Positions 1 to 5,626 of a DNA stretch of 11,881 bases are shown piece after piece. Within the stretch, counting starts at the first letter, position 1. Each line of letters opens with the position of its first letter. This DNA is from an uncultured Verrucomicrobiota bacterium (GTDB lineage Bacteria; Verrucomicrobiota; Kiritimatiellia; RFP12; UBA3636). A program made the position numbers and the translations under genes. A model generated the notes under the pieces. The model had not been told where the DNA came from and did not search any database. It worked only from the letters and a program-made list of their open reading frames with translations. The DNA is taken from assembly GCA_946612175.1 (NCBI GenBank), contig CAMOEO010000056.1, positions 1 through 11,881 of the forward strand, written 5' to 3'.

Positions 1-105
1 GAACAACGAACAGTTAACAGCTAACAACGAACAACGAAGAGCGAAGAGTGAAGAGTGAAGAGCGAAGAGTGAAGAGTGAAGAGTGAAGAGCGAAGAGCGA
101 AGAGT
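1..105. repeat. Array of 15 phased 7-bp tandem repeats
   Basis: Fifteen head-to-tail heptads run without any phase slip from base 1 to base 105. The consensus on the plus strand is [GT]AA[CG]A[AG][CT]. The first five units (1-35) are of the GAACAAC type (GAACAAC, GAACAGT, TAACAGC, TAACAAC, GAACAAC). The next ten (36-105) are GAAGAGC or GAAGAGT. On the minus strand, the direction of the neighbouring gene, the units read RYTGTTM and RCTCTTC. The array may continue beyond the left edge. It starts 14 bp past the stop of the exoribonuclease gene and resembles the short tandemly repeated heptads described from cyanobacteria. No gene is supported inside it. Confidence 0.93.
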
Positions 106-118
106 TGGGGGAGAAGGG

Positions 119-1132
119 TTAGGGGTTGGAGGGAGGAGGGGCGGGGGAGGGATCGGGGTCGGGGGGGAGGGGGCGGTAGATCTCGGCGTGGTCGAGGCCC
201 CAGACGGGCGGGGAGAACTCGCCGGGCTTGACGCCCTTGAGGGCGGCGACCATCTGGTAGAGCTTGGCGTCGAGGCGGTCGATCATGCTCAGGACCTCGG
301 CCTCGGGGCACTTGGGCGGGACGGGGCTGCCGAAGTCGGGCTCGCCGTGGTGGGAGAGGACGAGGTGCTGCAGGAGCAGGGTGCGCTCGCGGGAGGCGCC
401 GGTCTCGGCGGCGGCGCGCTCGATGTTGACGACGCCGCGGACGATGTGGCCGACGAGGCGGCCGTCGCGCGTATAGCCGTCGACGAGGCCGAGGTCGTTG
501 GCGTTCATCTCGTCGAGCTTGCCGAGGTCGTGGGCGATGACGCCGGCGAAGAGCAGGTCCTTGTCGAGGAAGCGGTAGACGCCGGCGACGGCCTTGGCGA
601 CGCGGAGCATCATGACGGTGTGGTGCAGCAGGCCGCCGAGGGTGGCGTGGTGCATGGACTTGGCGGCGGGTGCGGAGAGGAGGCGGCCGCCCTCGTTGGC
701 GGACGCGAGGAGGCGCAGGACGATGGCGCGCAGCGAGGGGTCGCGGAGGGCCGCGGCGGTGGCGGAGACCTCGGCGAGCATGCTCTCGGGGGTCTCGGGG
801 GCGGCGGGGACGAAGTCGGCGGCGGAGCGGCCGTCCTCGGGGCGCGCGGGCGCGAGGGAGTCGATGCGGAGCTGGAGGTGGCCGTTGTACTCGTTGCCGA
901 GGCCGCGGACGCGGACGACGGTGCCGACGGCGGGGGGCTCGTCGGCGTAGTCCCACCACTTGGCGGGGACGGCGCCGGTGCGGTCGACGAGGGAGAGGTC
1001 GAGGAAGCGCTTCCCGTTCGCGGTCGCGCGCATCTCGGCCTTCTGGACGAGGAGCCAGCCCTCGAAGCGGACGTTGGCGCGGATGTCGGAGACGGTCTGC
1101 TCGTAGGAGCTCTGCGGAGGGGTGTCTTGCAT
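119..1132 (-). CDS. yhaM: YhaM-like 3'-5' exoribonuclease (OB-fold plus HD domain)
   Basis: This 337-residue protein has the two-domain plan of the YhaM family, which degrades RNA (and ssDNA in some members) from the 3' end in the cytoplasm. Residues ~18-95 form an OB-fold nucleic-acid binding region (RFEGWLLVQKAEMR, then FLDLSLVDRTGAVPAKWWD). Residues ~155-300 are an HD phosphohydrolase domain: HH at 161-162 and 170-171, the HD doublet H201-D202 in AHDLGK, a later HH in VLSHHGEPDFGS, and the terminal Asp in SMIDRLDAK. These are the expected metal ligands. Length is close to the usual ~314 residues; the extra part is a Pro-rich tail. The ATG at 1132 is preferred because a -10 box ends exactly 7 nt upstream, which predicts a leaderless transcript. 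It lies downstream of the rpmE hairpin and is probably a separate unit. Family call firm; exact substrate inferred. Confidence 0.88.
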   Translation of the reverse strand: MQDTPPQSSYEQTVSDIRANVRFEGWLLVQKAEMRATANGKRFLDLSLVDRTGAVPAKWWDYADEPPAVGTVVRVRGLGNEYNGHLQLRIDSLAPARPEDGRSAADFVPAAPETPESMLAEVSATAAALRDPSLRAIVLRLLASANEGGRLLSAPAAKSMHHATLGGLLHHTVMMLRVAKAVAGVYRFLDKDLLFAGVIAHDLGKLDEMNANDLGLVDGYTRDGRLVGHIVRGVVNIERAAAETGASRERTLLLQHLVLSHHGEPDFGSPVPPKCPEAEVLSMIDRLDAKLYQMVAALKGVKPGEFSPPVWGLDHAEIYRPLPPDPDPSPAPPPSNP

Positions 1133-1139
1133 GCCGTCC

Positions 1140-1169
1140 AGTCTAGCAGATGGGGGGGCGGAATGGCAA
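1140..1169 (-). promoter_or_regulatory. Promoter of the exoribonuclease gene, leaderless geometry
   Basis: On the minus strand TTGCCA (1169-1164) is separated by 18 bp from TAGACT (1145-1140). The seven bases GGACGGC then lead directly into the ATG at 1132. With the usual 6-8 nt between -10 and +1, transcription would start at or next to the A of the start codon. The -35 element belongs to the CTTGC type seen at four other sites in the window. Confidence 0.6.
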
Positions 1170-1170
1170 G

Positions 1171-1201
1171 GCCGCCGGGTCCGGCAACCGGACCCGGCGG
1201 C
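1171..1201 (-). terminator. 14-bp hairpin ending the ribosomal protein operon
   Basis: A perfect 14-bp inverted repeat (arms 1171-1184 and 1188-1201, 3-nt loop) lies 24 bp after the rpmE stop. It is pure GC apart from one A-T pair. No strong T run follows on the minus strand (CTTGCCATTCC), so it is a U-poor terminator candidate. The -35 of the next gene starts immediately after the hairpin, so the element separates two transcription units with almost no spare sequence. Confidence 0.7.
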
Positions 1202-1225
1202 GGGAGGGAGGGGGGAGGGAGGCTC

Positions 1226-1441
1226 CTACTTGCCGGCCTTCGCGAACTTCGCGAAGCGGCGCTTGAAGGAGTCGATGCGGCCCTCGGTGTCGACGAACGT
1301 CTTCTTGCCCGTGTAGTAGGGGTGGCACGCGGAGCAGGAGTTGACGTGCATGTCCTTCACGGTCGAGTTCGTCTGGAACACGTTGCCGCAGGAGCAGGTG
1401 ACGGTCGCGGGACCGTACTCGGGATGGATGTCCTTCTTCAT
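1226..1441 (-). CDS. rpmE: 50S ribosomal protein L31, zinc-binding form
   Basis: This 71-residue protein is a full-length L31 that sits on the large ribosomal subunit near the central protuberance and the subunit bridge. It begins MKKDIHPEYG, the classic L31 start, and ends in a basic tail. Four cysteines, C16 and C18 (CSC) and C36 and C39 (CSAC), make it the C+ zinc-binding form rather than the zinc-independent paralogue. The start has a strong Shine-Dalgarno sequence, GGAGGAG, about 8 nt before the ATG. It follows rplT by 21 bp, so the two are surely co-transcribed. L31 next to L35-L20 is unusual, since rpmE is commonly elsewhere in the genome. Zinc-responsive swapping with a C- paralogue cannot be judged from this window. 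Confidence 0.97.
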   Translation of the reverse strand: MKKDIHPEYGPATVTCSCGNVFQTNSTVKDMHVNSCSACHPYYTGKKTFVDTEGRIDSFKRRFAKFAKAGK

Positions 1442-1462
1442 GGGAAATGTCTCCTCCGGGCC

Positions 1463-1819
1463 TTAGGCGAGGGCGGCCTTGGCCGTCTTGACGAGCTCGG
1501 CGAACGCGGCCGGATCGGTGACGGCCAGGTCGGCGAGGATCTTGCGGTTGAGCTGCACCTTGGCCTTGTTGAGGCCCTCGATGAAGCGGCTGTAGGTGAT
1601 GCCGAGCGGACGGACCGCGGCGTTGATGCGGACGATCCAGAGCGAGCGGAAGTCGCGCTTGCGGAGCTTGCGGTGGACCGTGGCGTAGCGCCGGGCGTGG
1701 TCGACGGCCTCGGTGGCGGTGCGGAAGCGCTTGCTGCGGCCGCCGTAGAAGCCCTTGGCGAGCTCGAGCCGCTTGCGGCGGCGTTCGCGGGAGGCGGGTG
1801 CGTTGGTGGAACGGGGCAT
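1463..1819 (-). CDS. rplT: 50S ribosomal protein L20
   Basis: This 118-residue protein has the standard length of L20, an early 23S rRNA assembly protein. The basic N-terminal extension (residues 1-50) contains RRKRLELAKGFYGGRSKRFRTA, a close match to the family's LAKGYxGxRSKxxRxA stretch. The globular part follows with RKLRKRDFRSLWIVRINAA and GITYSRFIEGLNKA, the conserved C-terminal core. GGAG lies 11 nt before the ATG at 1819. It is 30 bp downstream of rpmI and 21 bp upstream of rpmE. In other bacteria L20 represses its own operon by binding the leader mRNA upstream of rpmI; a hairpin in that position here (2079-2108) could serve this, but that is inference. Confidence 0.98.
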   Translation of the reverse strand: MPRSTNAPASRERRRKRLELAKGFYGGRSKRFRTATEAVDHARRYATVHRKLRKRDFRSLWIVRINAAVRPLGITYSRFIEGLNKAKVQLNRKILADLAVTDPAAFAELVKTAKAALA

Positions 1820-1849
1820 GGCGTGTGTTCTCCAGATGGGGGTTGGGGC

Positions 1850-2047
1850 TTACGACTGGAGCAGGGACTTGACGGTCTTGCTCTGTTCCTTGTTGCCGAG
1901 GACCGCGGTGCCGCGCAGGTTGCGCTTGCGCTTGCGGGACATCGAGCTGAGCAGATGCGACTTGCCGGACCGGGTCGCGAGGACCTTGCCGGTGGCGGTG
2001 ACGTGGCAGCGCTTCTTGGCCGCCTTGTTGGTCTTTTTCTTGGGCAT
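1850..2047 (-). CDS. rpmI: 50S ribosomal protein L35
   Basis: This 65-residue protein starts MPKKKTNKAAKKRCHVTATG and contains SHLLSSMSRKRKRNLRGTAV, both hallmarks of L35. It has the normal family length and an extreme basic charge. The ATG at 2047 is fixed by the conserved MPKxKT start and by AAAGGA located 7 nt upstream. In most bacteria rpmI follows infC (initiation factor IF3). Here the upstream neighbour on the same strand is a tRNA-Ala gene 116 bp away and no infC is visible, so the classic infC-rpmI-rplT order is broken. No promoter of the local CTTGC type is seen between the tRNA and rpmI, so transcription probably comes from the tRNA promoter. Confidence 0.97.
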   Translation of the reverse strand: MPKKKTNKAAKKRCHVTATGKVLATRSGKSHLLSSMSRKRKRNLRGTAVLGNKEQSKTVKSLLQS

Positions 2048-2078
2048 GGTGTTTCCTTTCGTGGATCCTGTTCGCCTC

Positions 2079-2108
2079 GGGCGCTCCGCGGGAGATTCCG
2101 CGGCGCCC
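2079..2108 (-). promoter_or_regulatory. Hairpin in the leader between tRNA-Ala and rpmI
   Basis: CCGCGG (2086-2091) pairs with CCGCGG (2098-2103) around a 6-nt loop. The stem continues as GGGCG (2079-2083) with CGCCC (2104-2108), leaving a two-base bulge, 11 bp in all. It lies 31 bp before the rpmI start and does not cover its Shine-Dalgarno sequence. It may end part of the tRNA transcript, act as a processing signal, or be part of an L20-responsive leader. The sequence alone does not decide among these. Confidence 0.45.
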
Positions 2109-2163
2109 GCCGGACACGGCCGGGCGGCTGCAGGAGAAACGCATCTTCGCGGAACAGGGAAAA

Positions 2164-2239
2164 TGGTGGAGCGGATGAGATTCGGACTCACGACCCCCGC
2201 GTTGCGAACGCGATGCTCTACCAACTGAGCTACCGCCCC
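2164..2239 (-). tRNA. tRNA-Ala, anticodon CGC
   Basis: The 76-nt minus-strand gene folds as a complete cloverleaf with CCA encoded. The acceptor stem is GGGGCGG with CCGCTCC, the D stem GCTC/GAGC around AGTTGGTA, the anticodon stem TCGCG/CGCGG with loop TTCGCAA, the variable loop GGGTC, and the T stem GTGAG/CTCAT. The anticodon CGC (plus-strand 2204-2206) reads the alanine codon GCG. The G3-U70 wobble pair, the identity signal of alanyl-tRNA synthetase, and discriminator A73 are both present. One oddity is the T loop, TCCGAAT instead of TTCGAAT, so position 55, normally the pseudouridine, is encoded as C. It probably shares a transcript with rpmI-rplT-rpmE. Confidence 0.96.
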
Positions 2240-2268
2240 ATGACGCCTGTTGCGCGAAAACGGGGCGG

Positions 2269-2297
2269 AGAATAGCATAACGCCCCGCGCGATGCAA
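2269..2297 (-). promoter_or_regulatory. Promoter of tRNA-Ala and probably of rpmI-rplT-rpmE
   Basis: On the minus strand TTGCAT (2297-2292), a 17-bp spacer and TATTCT (2274-2269) form the best sigma70-type promoter in the window. An extended -10 TGC directly precedes the hexamer. The predicted start near 2262 leaves about 23 nt before the tRNA 5' end at 2239. It is back to back with the helicase promoter, the two -35 boxes being 35 bp apart around the AT-rich patch GAAATTTCTA. Confidence 0.75.
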
Positions 2298-2332
2298 GCG
2301 GAAATTTCTAGCGCGGTCGCCGCATTTTCCGC

Positions 2333-2361
2333 TTGCCCTCCCCTCCCGGCCCGGCTATCAT
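2333..2361 (+). promoter_or_regulatory. Promoter of the helicase gene, leaderless geometry
   Basis: TTGCCC (2333-2338), a 17-bp spacer and TATCAT (2356-2361) precede the ATG at 2369. The seven intervening bases are GGGCGGC, nearly the GGACGGC found at the same place before the exoribonuclease gene. The upstream in-frame ATG at 2360 lies inside the -10 box, so it would not be transcribed and cannot be the start. Confidence 0.68.
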
Positions 2362-2368
2362 GGGCGGC

Positions 2369-4522
2369 ATGGAAGGGACGCTCCAGGACCTCGATCCGGA
2401 ACAGCTCGCGGCGGCCACCGCCACCGAGGGCTACGTCCGCGTCGTCGCCGGCGCCGGATCGGGGAAGACCCGGGCCCTCTCGCGCCGCTTCGCCTGGCTC
2501 GTGCGCGACCTCGGCATCCTCCCGGGCAACATCCTCTGCGTGACGTTCACCAACAAGTCCGCCGTCGAGATGCGCGAGCGCATCCACCGCCTCGTGGGCG
2601 ACTCCGACACGGGCTACGTGAACACGTTCCACGGCTTCTGCGTCGGCATCCTGCGCGAGGACTCGCGCGTGATCCAGTACCCGAAGAGCTTCGTCGTCCT
2701 CGACAACGCGGACATCGACGACATCCTCAAGGAGATCTACGCCGAGCGCGGGCTCACGCTGCGCGACCGCACCTTCGCCGCCGCGCGCGACCGCTTCGAG
2801 ATCCGCAAGTGCCTCGAGGAGCCGAACTACTGCGCCGACGTCGTGCAGATGTCCACCGAGGCGCTCAAGGCGCGCTACGACGCGGCGACGGAGCTCGACG
2901 ACATCCTCTTCTACGGCTACCTCTGGAAGGCGAAGAAGTGCTTCGCGCTCGACTACAACGACCTCATCCTCTTCTCGCTGCTGGCGTTCGACCTCGACGA
3001 GGCGGTGCGGCGCAAGTGGCAGGAGCGGCTCGAATACGTGATGGTCGACGAGTTCCAGGACATCGACCCGCTGCAGTACCGCCTTCTGAAGGTCCTCGTC
3101 GCGCACCACCGGAACCTTTTCGTCGTGGGCGACCCCGACCAGACGATCTACACGTGGCGGGGTGCGGACGTGCGATTCCTGCTCGACTTCGACAAGGCGT
3201 TTCCGGGCACGCGGACGATCCTGATGAACCGCAACTACCGCTCGACGCCGCAGATCCTCGCGGTCGCGAATTCGCTCATCGCGAAGAACCGCAACCGGAT
3301 GAAGAAGGACCTCGCCGCGCAGCGGCCCGGCGGCGCGCCCGTCGTGGCGCATCTGGCGCCGTCGCCCGCGAAGGAGGCGAAATGGATCGCCGACCGCATC
3401 GAGAAGGCGCGCGGAGAGGGCGCGCCGCTGCGCGACTGGGCCGTGCTCTACCGCGCGCACTACGTCACGCGGCCGCTCGAGGAGGAGTTCGTGCGGCGCA
3501 AGATCCCCTACACGATCTACAGCGGCGTGCCGTTCTTCGGCCGGCGCGAGGTGAAGGACGCGCTCGCCTACCTGCGGCTCGCCGTGTGGCGCGACGACCT
3601 CTCGTTCGTCCGCGTCGCCAACGCGCCGCGGCGCAACCTCGGCGAGAAGCGCATGGCGTTCCTCCGCGAGCGGGCGGACGAGGCGAGGCGCCCGCTCTAC
3701 GAGATGCTCAGGGAGCATCTCGACGACCCGATCTTCAAGGGCACGGGCGCGCGCGAGTTCGTGGCGCTCGTCGAGTCGCTCGCCGAGGGCGCCGAGACGC
3801 GGCAGGCCTCGGATCTGCTGTCCGAGGCGCTCGACCGGAGCGGCTACGAGAAGATGCTGCGCACCGAGGGCGCGCAGGACCGGCTCGACAACCTCGCGGA
3901 GCTCAAGCAGAGCGTGCACGACTACGAGACGACCTGCGGCGAGGAGGCGACGCCGGCCGACTACCTCTCGCGCGTCGCGCTCTTCTCGAACCGCGACGCG
4001 GACGACGCCGCCGCGGACCGCGTGCGGCTGATGACCGTCCACGCCGCGAAGGGGCTCGAGTTTCCGCGCGTCGCGCTCTGCTCGCTTTCCGAGGGCGTGT
4101 TCCCGACGCGGCGCGCGCGCACCGCCGAGGCGATGGAGGAGGAGCGGAGACTGTGCTTCGTCGCGCTCACGCGGGCGAAGGACGAGCTCGTCCTCACGCA
4201 GGCCGCGGGGGCCGACTTCGAGGGCACGCCGCGCGTGATGTCGCGGTTCCTCCTCGACATCGACCCGGCGCTCCTCGACTGGCGACCCAGGCCGGCCGAA
4301 AGTCTGCTCGCGCAGGCGCGGGAGCGGCTCTTCGAGCCGGCTCCCGCCGGTTCCGGCGGGGCGCAGGAGTTGCTGAAGCCGGGCGACCGCGTGCGGCACG
4401 CGGTGTTCGGGCCGGGCACCGTGCTGGCGCTCGACATGGAGAAGTCGGCCTACGTGATCCGGTTCGACGCGCTGCCGACGCCGCGCTCGATCGCCTTCCG
4501 CATCGCGCTCGCGCCCGTCTAG
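2369..4522 (+). CDS. uvrD: UvrD/PcrA/Rep-family 3'-5' DNA helicase
   Basis: This 717-residue superfamily 1A helicase has all expected motifs: Q motif LDPEQLAA (8-15), Walker A GAGSGKT with K33, motif Ia TFTNKSAVEMRERI, motif Ib TFHGFC, Walker B MVDEFQDIDPLQ, motif III GDPDQTIYTWRGA, motif IV NRNYRSTPQIL, motif V TVHAAKGLEFPRVAL and motif VI EEERRLCFVALTRAKDEL. The final 50 residues (GDRVRHAVFGPGTVL) resemble the Tudor-like tail of UvrD and PcrA that contacts RNA polymerase. Length matches UvrD and PcrA (~720). It unwinds DNA in nucleotide-excision and mismatch repair and clears replication or transcription blocks. Start 2369 is chosen over 2360 and TTG 2333 because both upstream codons fall inside the promoter. 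It has no operon partner; its stop overlaps the lpxC stop. UvrD versus PcrA versus Rep cannot be settled here. Confidence 0.95.
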   Translation: MEGTLQDLDPEQLAAATATEGYVRVVAGAGSGKTRALSRRFAWLVRDLGILPGNILCVTFTNKSAVEMRERIHRLVGDSDTGYVNTFHGFCVGILREDSRVIQYPKSFVVLDNADIDDILKEIYAERGLTLRDRTFAAARDRFEIRKCLEEPNYCADVVQMSTEALKARYDAATELDDILFYGYLWKAKKCFALDYNDLILFSLLAFDLDEAVRRKWQERLEYVMVDEFQDIDPLQYRLLKVLVAHHRNLFVVGDPDQTIYTWRGADVRFLLDFDKAFPGTRTILMNRNYRSTPQILAVANSLIAKNRNRMKKDLAAQRPGGAPVVAHLAPSPAKEAKWIADRIEKARGEGAPLRDWAVLYRAHYVTRPLEEEFVRRKIPYTIYSGVPFFGRREVKDALAYLRLAVWRDDLSFVRVANAPRRNLGEKRMAFLRERADEARRPLYEMLREHLDDPIFKGTGAREFVALVESLAEGAETRQASDLLSEALDRSGYEKMLRTEGAQDRLDNLAELKQSVHDYETTCGEEATPADYLSRVALFSNRDADDAAADRVRLMTVHAAKGLEFPRVALCSLSEGVFPTRRARTAEAMEEERRLCFVALTRAKDELVLTQAAGADFEGTPRVMSRFLLDIDPALLDWRPRPAESLLAQARERLFEPAPAGSGGAQELLKPGDRVRHAVFGPGTVLALDMEKSAYVIRFDALPTPRSIAFRIALAPV

Positions 4523-5538
4523 GCGTGCGGGACGAGGTGGCGGTGCAGGACGAGCTTGGAGCACATCTGGACGTCCTGCGTGTGGCCGGCGCGGTAGGAG
4601 ACGATGGTGCCGGCGAAGCGGGCGCCGTCCATGAGCGCGACGGCGGCGAGGAGGTCGAGCGTCGAGCGGTGCCAGACGGGCTCGAGCGAGCGCTCGCCGT
4701 AGATGAGGTGGGGCTCGTTGTAGTAGCTGCGGCGGCCGTGGATGAGGATGTTGCCGGTGGTGTAGCCGAGGTTACGGGTCTCGGCGAAGAGCTTGCCGAC
4801 GGTGCGGGCGTAGAGGTACTCCTTGAAGGGGGCGTTGGTGCGGGCCTGGGAGCCGATGCGGAAGGCGTCGGGCGTGAGGTCGTAGACGATGCGCTGGTCG
4901 CCGATCGCGCTCTTCCAGGAGATGGCGCAGTCGACGCGGAGGCCGAGCTGGCCGGGCTCGGCGGGGAGGAACGTGAGGAAGTCGCCGCGGGTGCCGCCGA
5001 AGGTGAGGGGCTGGTCGACGGTGACGAACCGCGCGGGCTCGTCCGTCGTCGCGATGCCGACCTTCTCGATCGCCTCGAAGATGTCGAGGTTGCCGCGGTC
5101 GAAGAGGGGCGGGTCGCCGGAGGAGACGGAGACCTCGACGTCGTCGAGCGCGAGGCCGACGCGGAAGGCGACGATGTGCTCGACCATGCGCAGGTAGTTG
5201 TGGGGGTTGCCGGAGCGGAGCACGATGTTGCGGGCGGTCGTCCAGACGTTGCGGACCGAGACGCCGATCGGGAACTGCTCGGGCATGTCCGCGCGGTCGA
5301 TCCACCAGCCGGGGTCGCGGGAGGGGCCGAACGTGAGGGTGGAGCGCTCGCGGCCCTGGAAGGTGCCGGGGCCGGAGACGGACGTCGTGCCGCGGAGGGT
5401 GGTGCGGAACTTCGGGAAGGGGTAGGGCCCCTCGTGGAGCAGCTCGAGGTCGACGGGCTGGGCGTGGAAGCGGTCGTAGGCGGCCTTGACGGCCTCTTCG
5501 TCGCCGGCGAGGAGCCGGCCGATGGGGTATTCGTGCAT
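4519..5538 (-). CDS. lpxC: Divergent LpxC-family UDP-3-O-acyl-N-acetylglucosamine deacetylase
   Basis: This 339-residue protein aligns by eye with LpxC, the zinc deacetylase that commits UDP-acyl-GlcNAc to lipid A synthesis in the cytoplasm. Domain I begins near residue 45 (RTTLRGTTSVSGPG, compare QRTLKRIVQATGVG). The catalytic pair E120-H121 lies in RMVEHIVAFRVGLALDD. PLFDRGN replaces the usual PIMDGSA, and DAFRIGSQARTNAPF matches the DAF...ARTFGF region. H290 and D295 lie in WHRSTLDLL, and H319 in SYRAGH. Two deviations stand out: a ~45-residue N-terminal extension, and H-x4-D instead of H-x3-D at the second zinc site. The ATG is preceded by tandem repeats, not by a Shine-Dalgarno sequence. 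It is last in the GH-zinc-kinase cluster, 88 bp after the kinase. Family clear; activity as the main LpxC less certain. Confidence 0.85.
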   Translation of the reverse strand: MHEYPIGRLLAGDEEAVKAAYDRFHAQPVDLELLHEGPYPFPKFRTTLRGTTSVSGPGTFQGRERSTLTFGPSRDPGWWIDRADMPEQFPIGVSVRNVWTTARNIVLRSGNPHNYLRMVEHIVAFRVGLALDDVEVSVSSGDPPLFDRGNLDIFEAIEKVGIATTDEPARFVTVDQPLTFGGTRGDFLTFLPAEPGQLGLRVDCAISWKSAIGDQRIVYDLTPDAFRIGSQARTNAPFKEYLYARTVGKLFAETRNLGYTTGNILIHGRRSYYNEPHLIYGERSLEPVWHRSTLDLLAAVALMDGARFAGTIVSYRAGHTQDVQMCSKLVLHRHLVPHA

Positions 5539-5544
5539 GGTCGA

Positions 5545-5613
5545 AGGTCTCAGGTCTCAGGGCGAAGGGGGGAGGGCGAAGGGGGGATGGTCGGGATGGT
5601 CGGGAGGGTCGGG
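5545..5613. repeat. Three abutting short tandem repeats filling the kinase-lpxC spacer
   Basis: The spacer between kinase stop and lpxC start is tiled by head-to-tail repeats with no gap. AGGTCTC occurs twice (5545-5558), AGGGCGAAGGGGGG twice (5559-5586), and a 9-mer three times as ATGGTCGGG, ATGGTCGGG, AGGGTCGGG (5587-5613). The unit sizes are 7, 14 and 9. On the transcribed strand the whole stretch is pyrimidine-rich and ends 6 nt before the lpxC ATG, where a ribosome binding site would be expected. No promoter or gene is seen in it. Confidence 0.92.
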
Positions 5614-5626
5614 AAGGGGAGGGGGA

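Noticed and set aside
1..105. CRISPR array
   Set aside because: Units are 7 bp, contiguous and without spacers; this is a simple tandem repeat, not a repeat-spacer array.
83..2275. 730-codon plus-strand open frame, rich in Gly, Ala, Glu and Val
   Set aside because: It is antisense to the exoribonuclease, rpmE, rplT, rpmI and the tRNA, all firmly identified. GC-rich genes with G/C third positions leave such long shadow frames.
2301..2332. Small gene or regulatory RNA between tRNA-Ala and the helicase
   Set aside because: The stretch is accounted for by two back-to-back promoters with an AT-rich patch between them; no hairpin or ORF of note was seen.
2333..2368. Helicase start at TTG 2333 or ATG 2360
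   Set aside because: Both lie within the -35 or -10 element of the proposed promoter, so they would not be transcribed from it; added residues show no family match.
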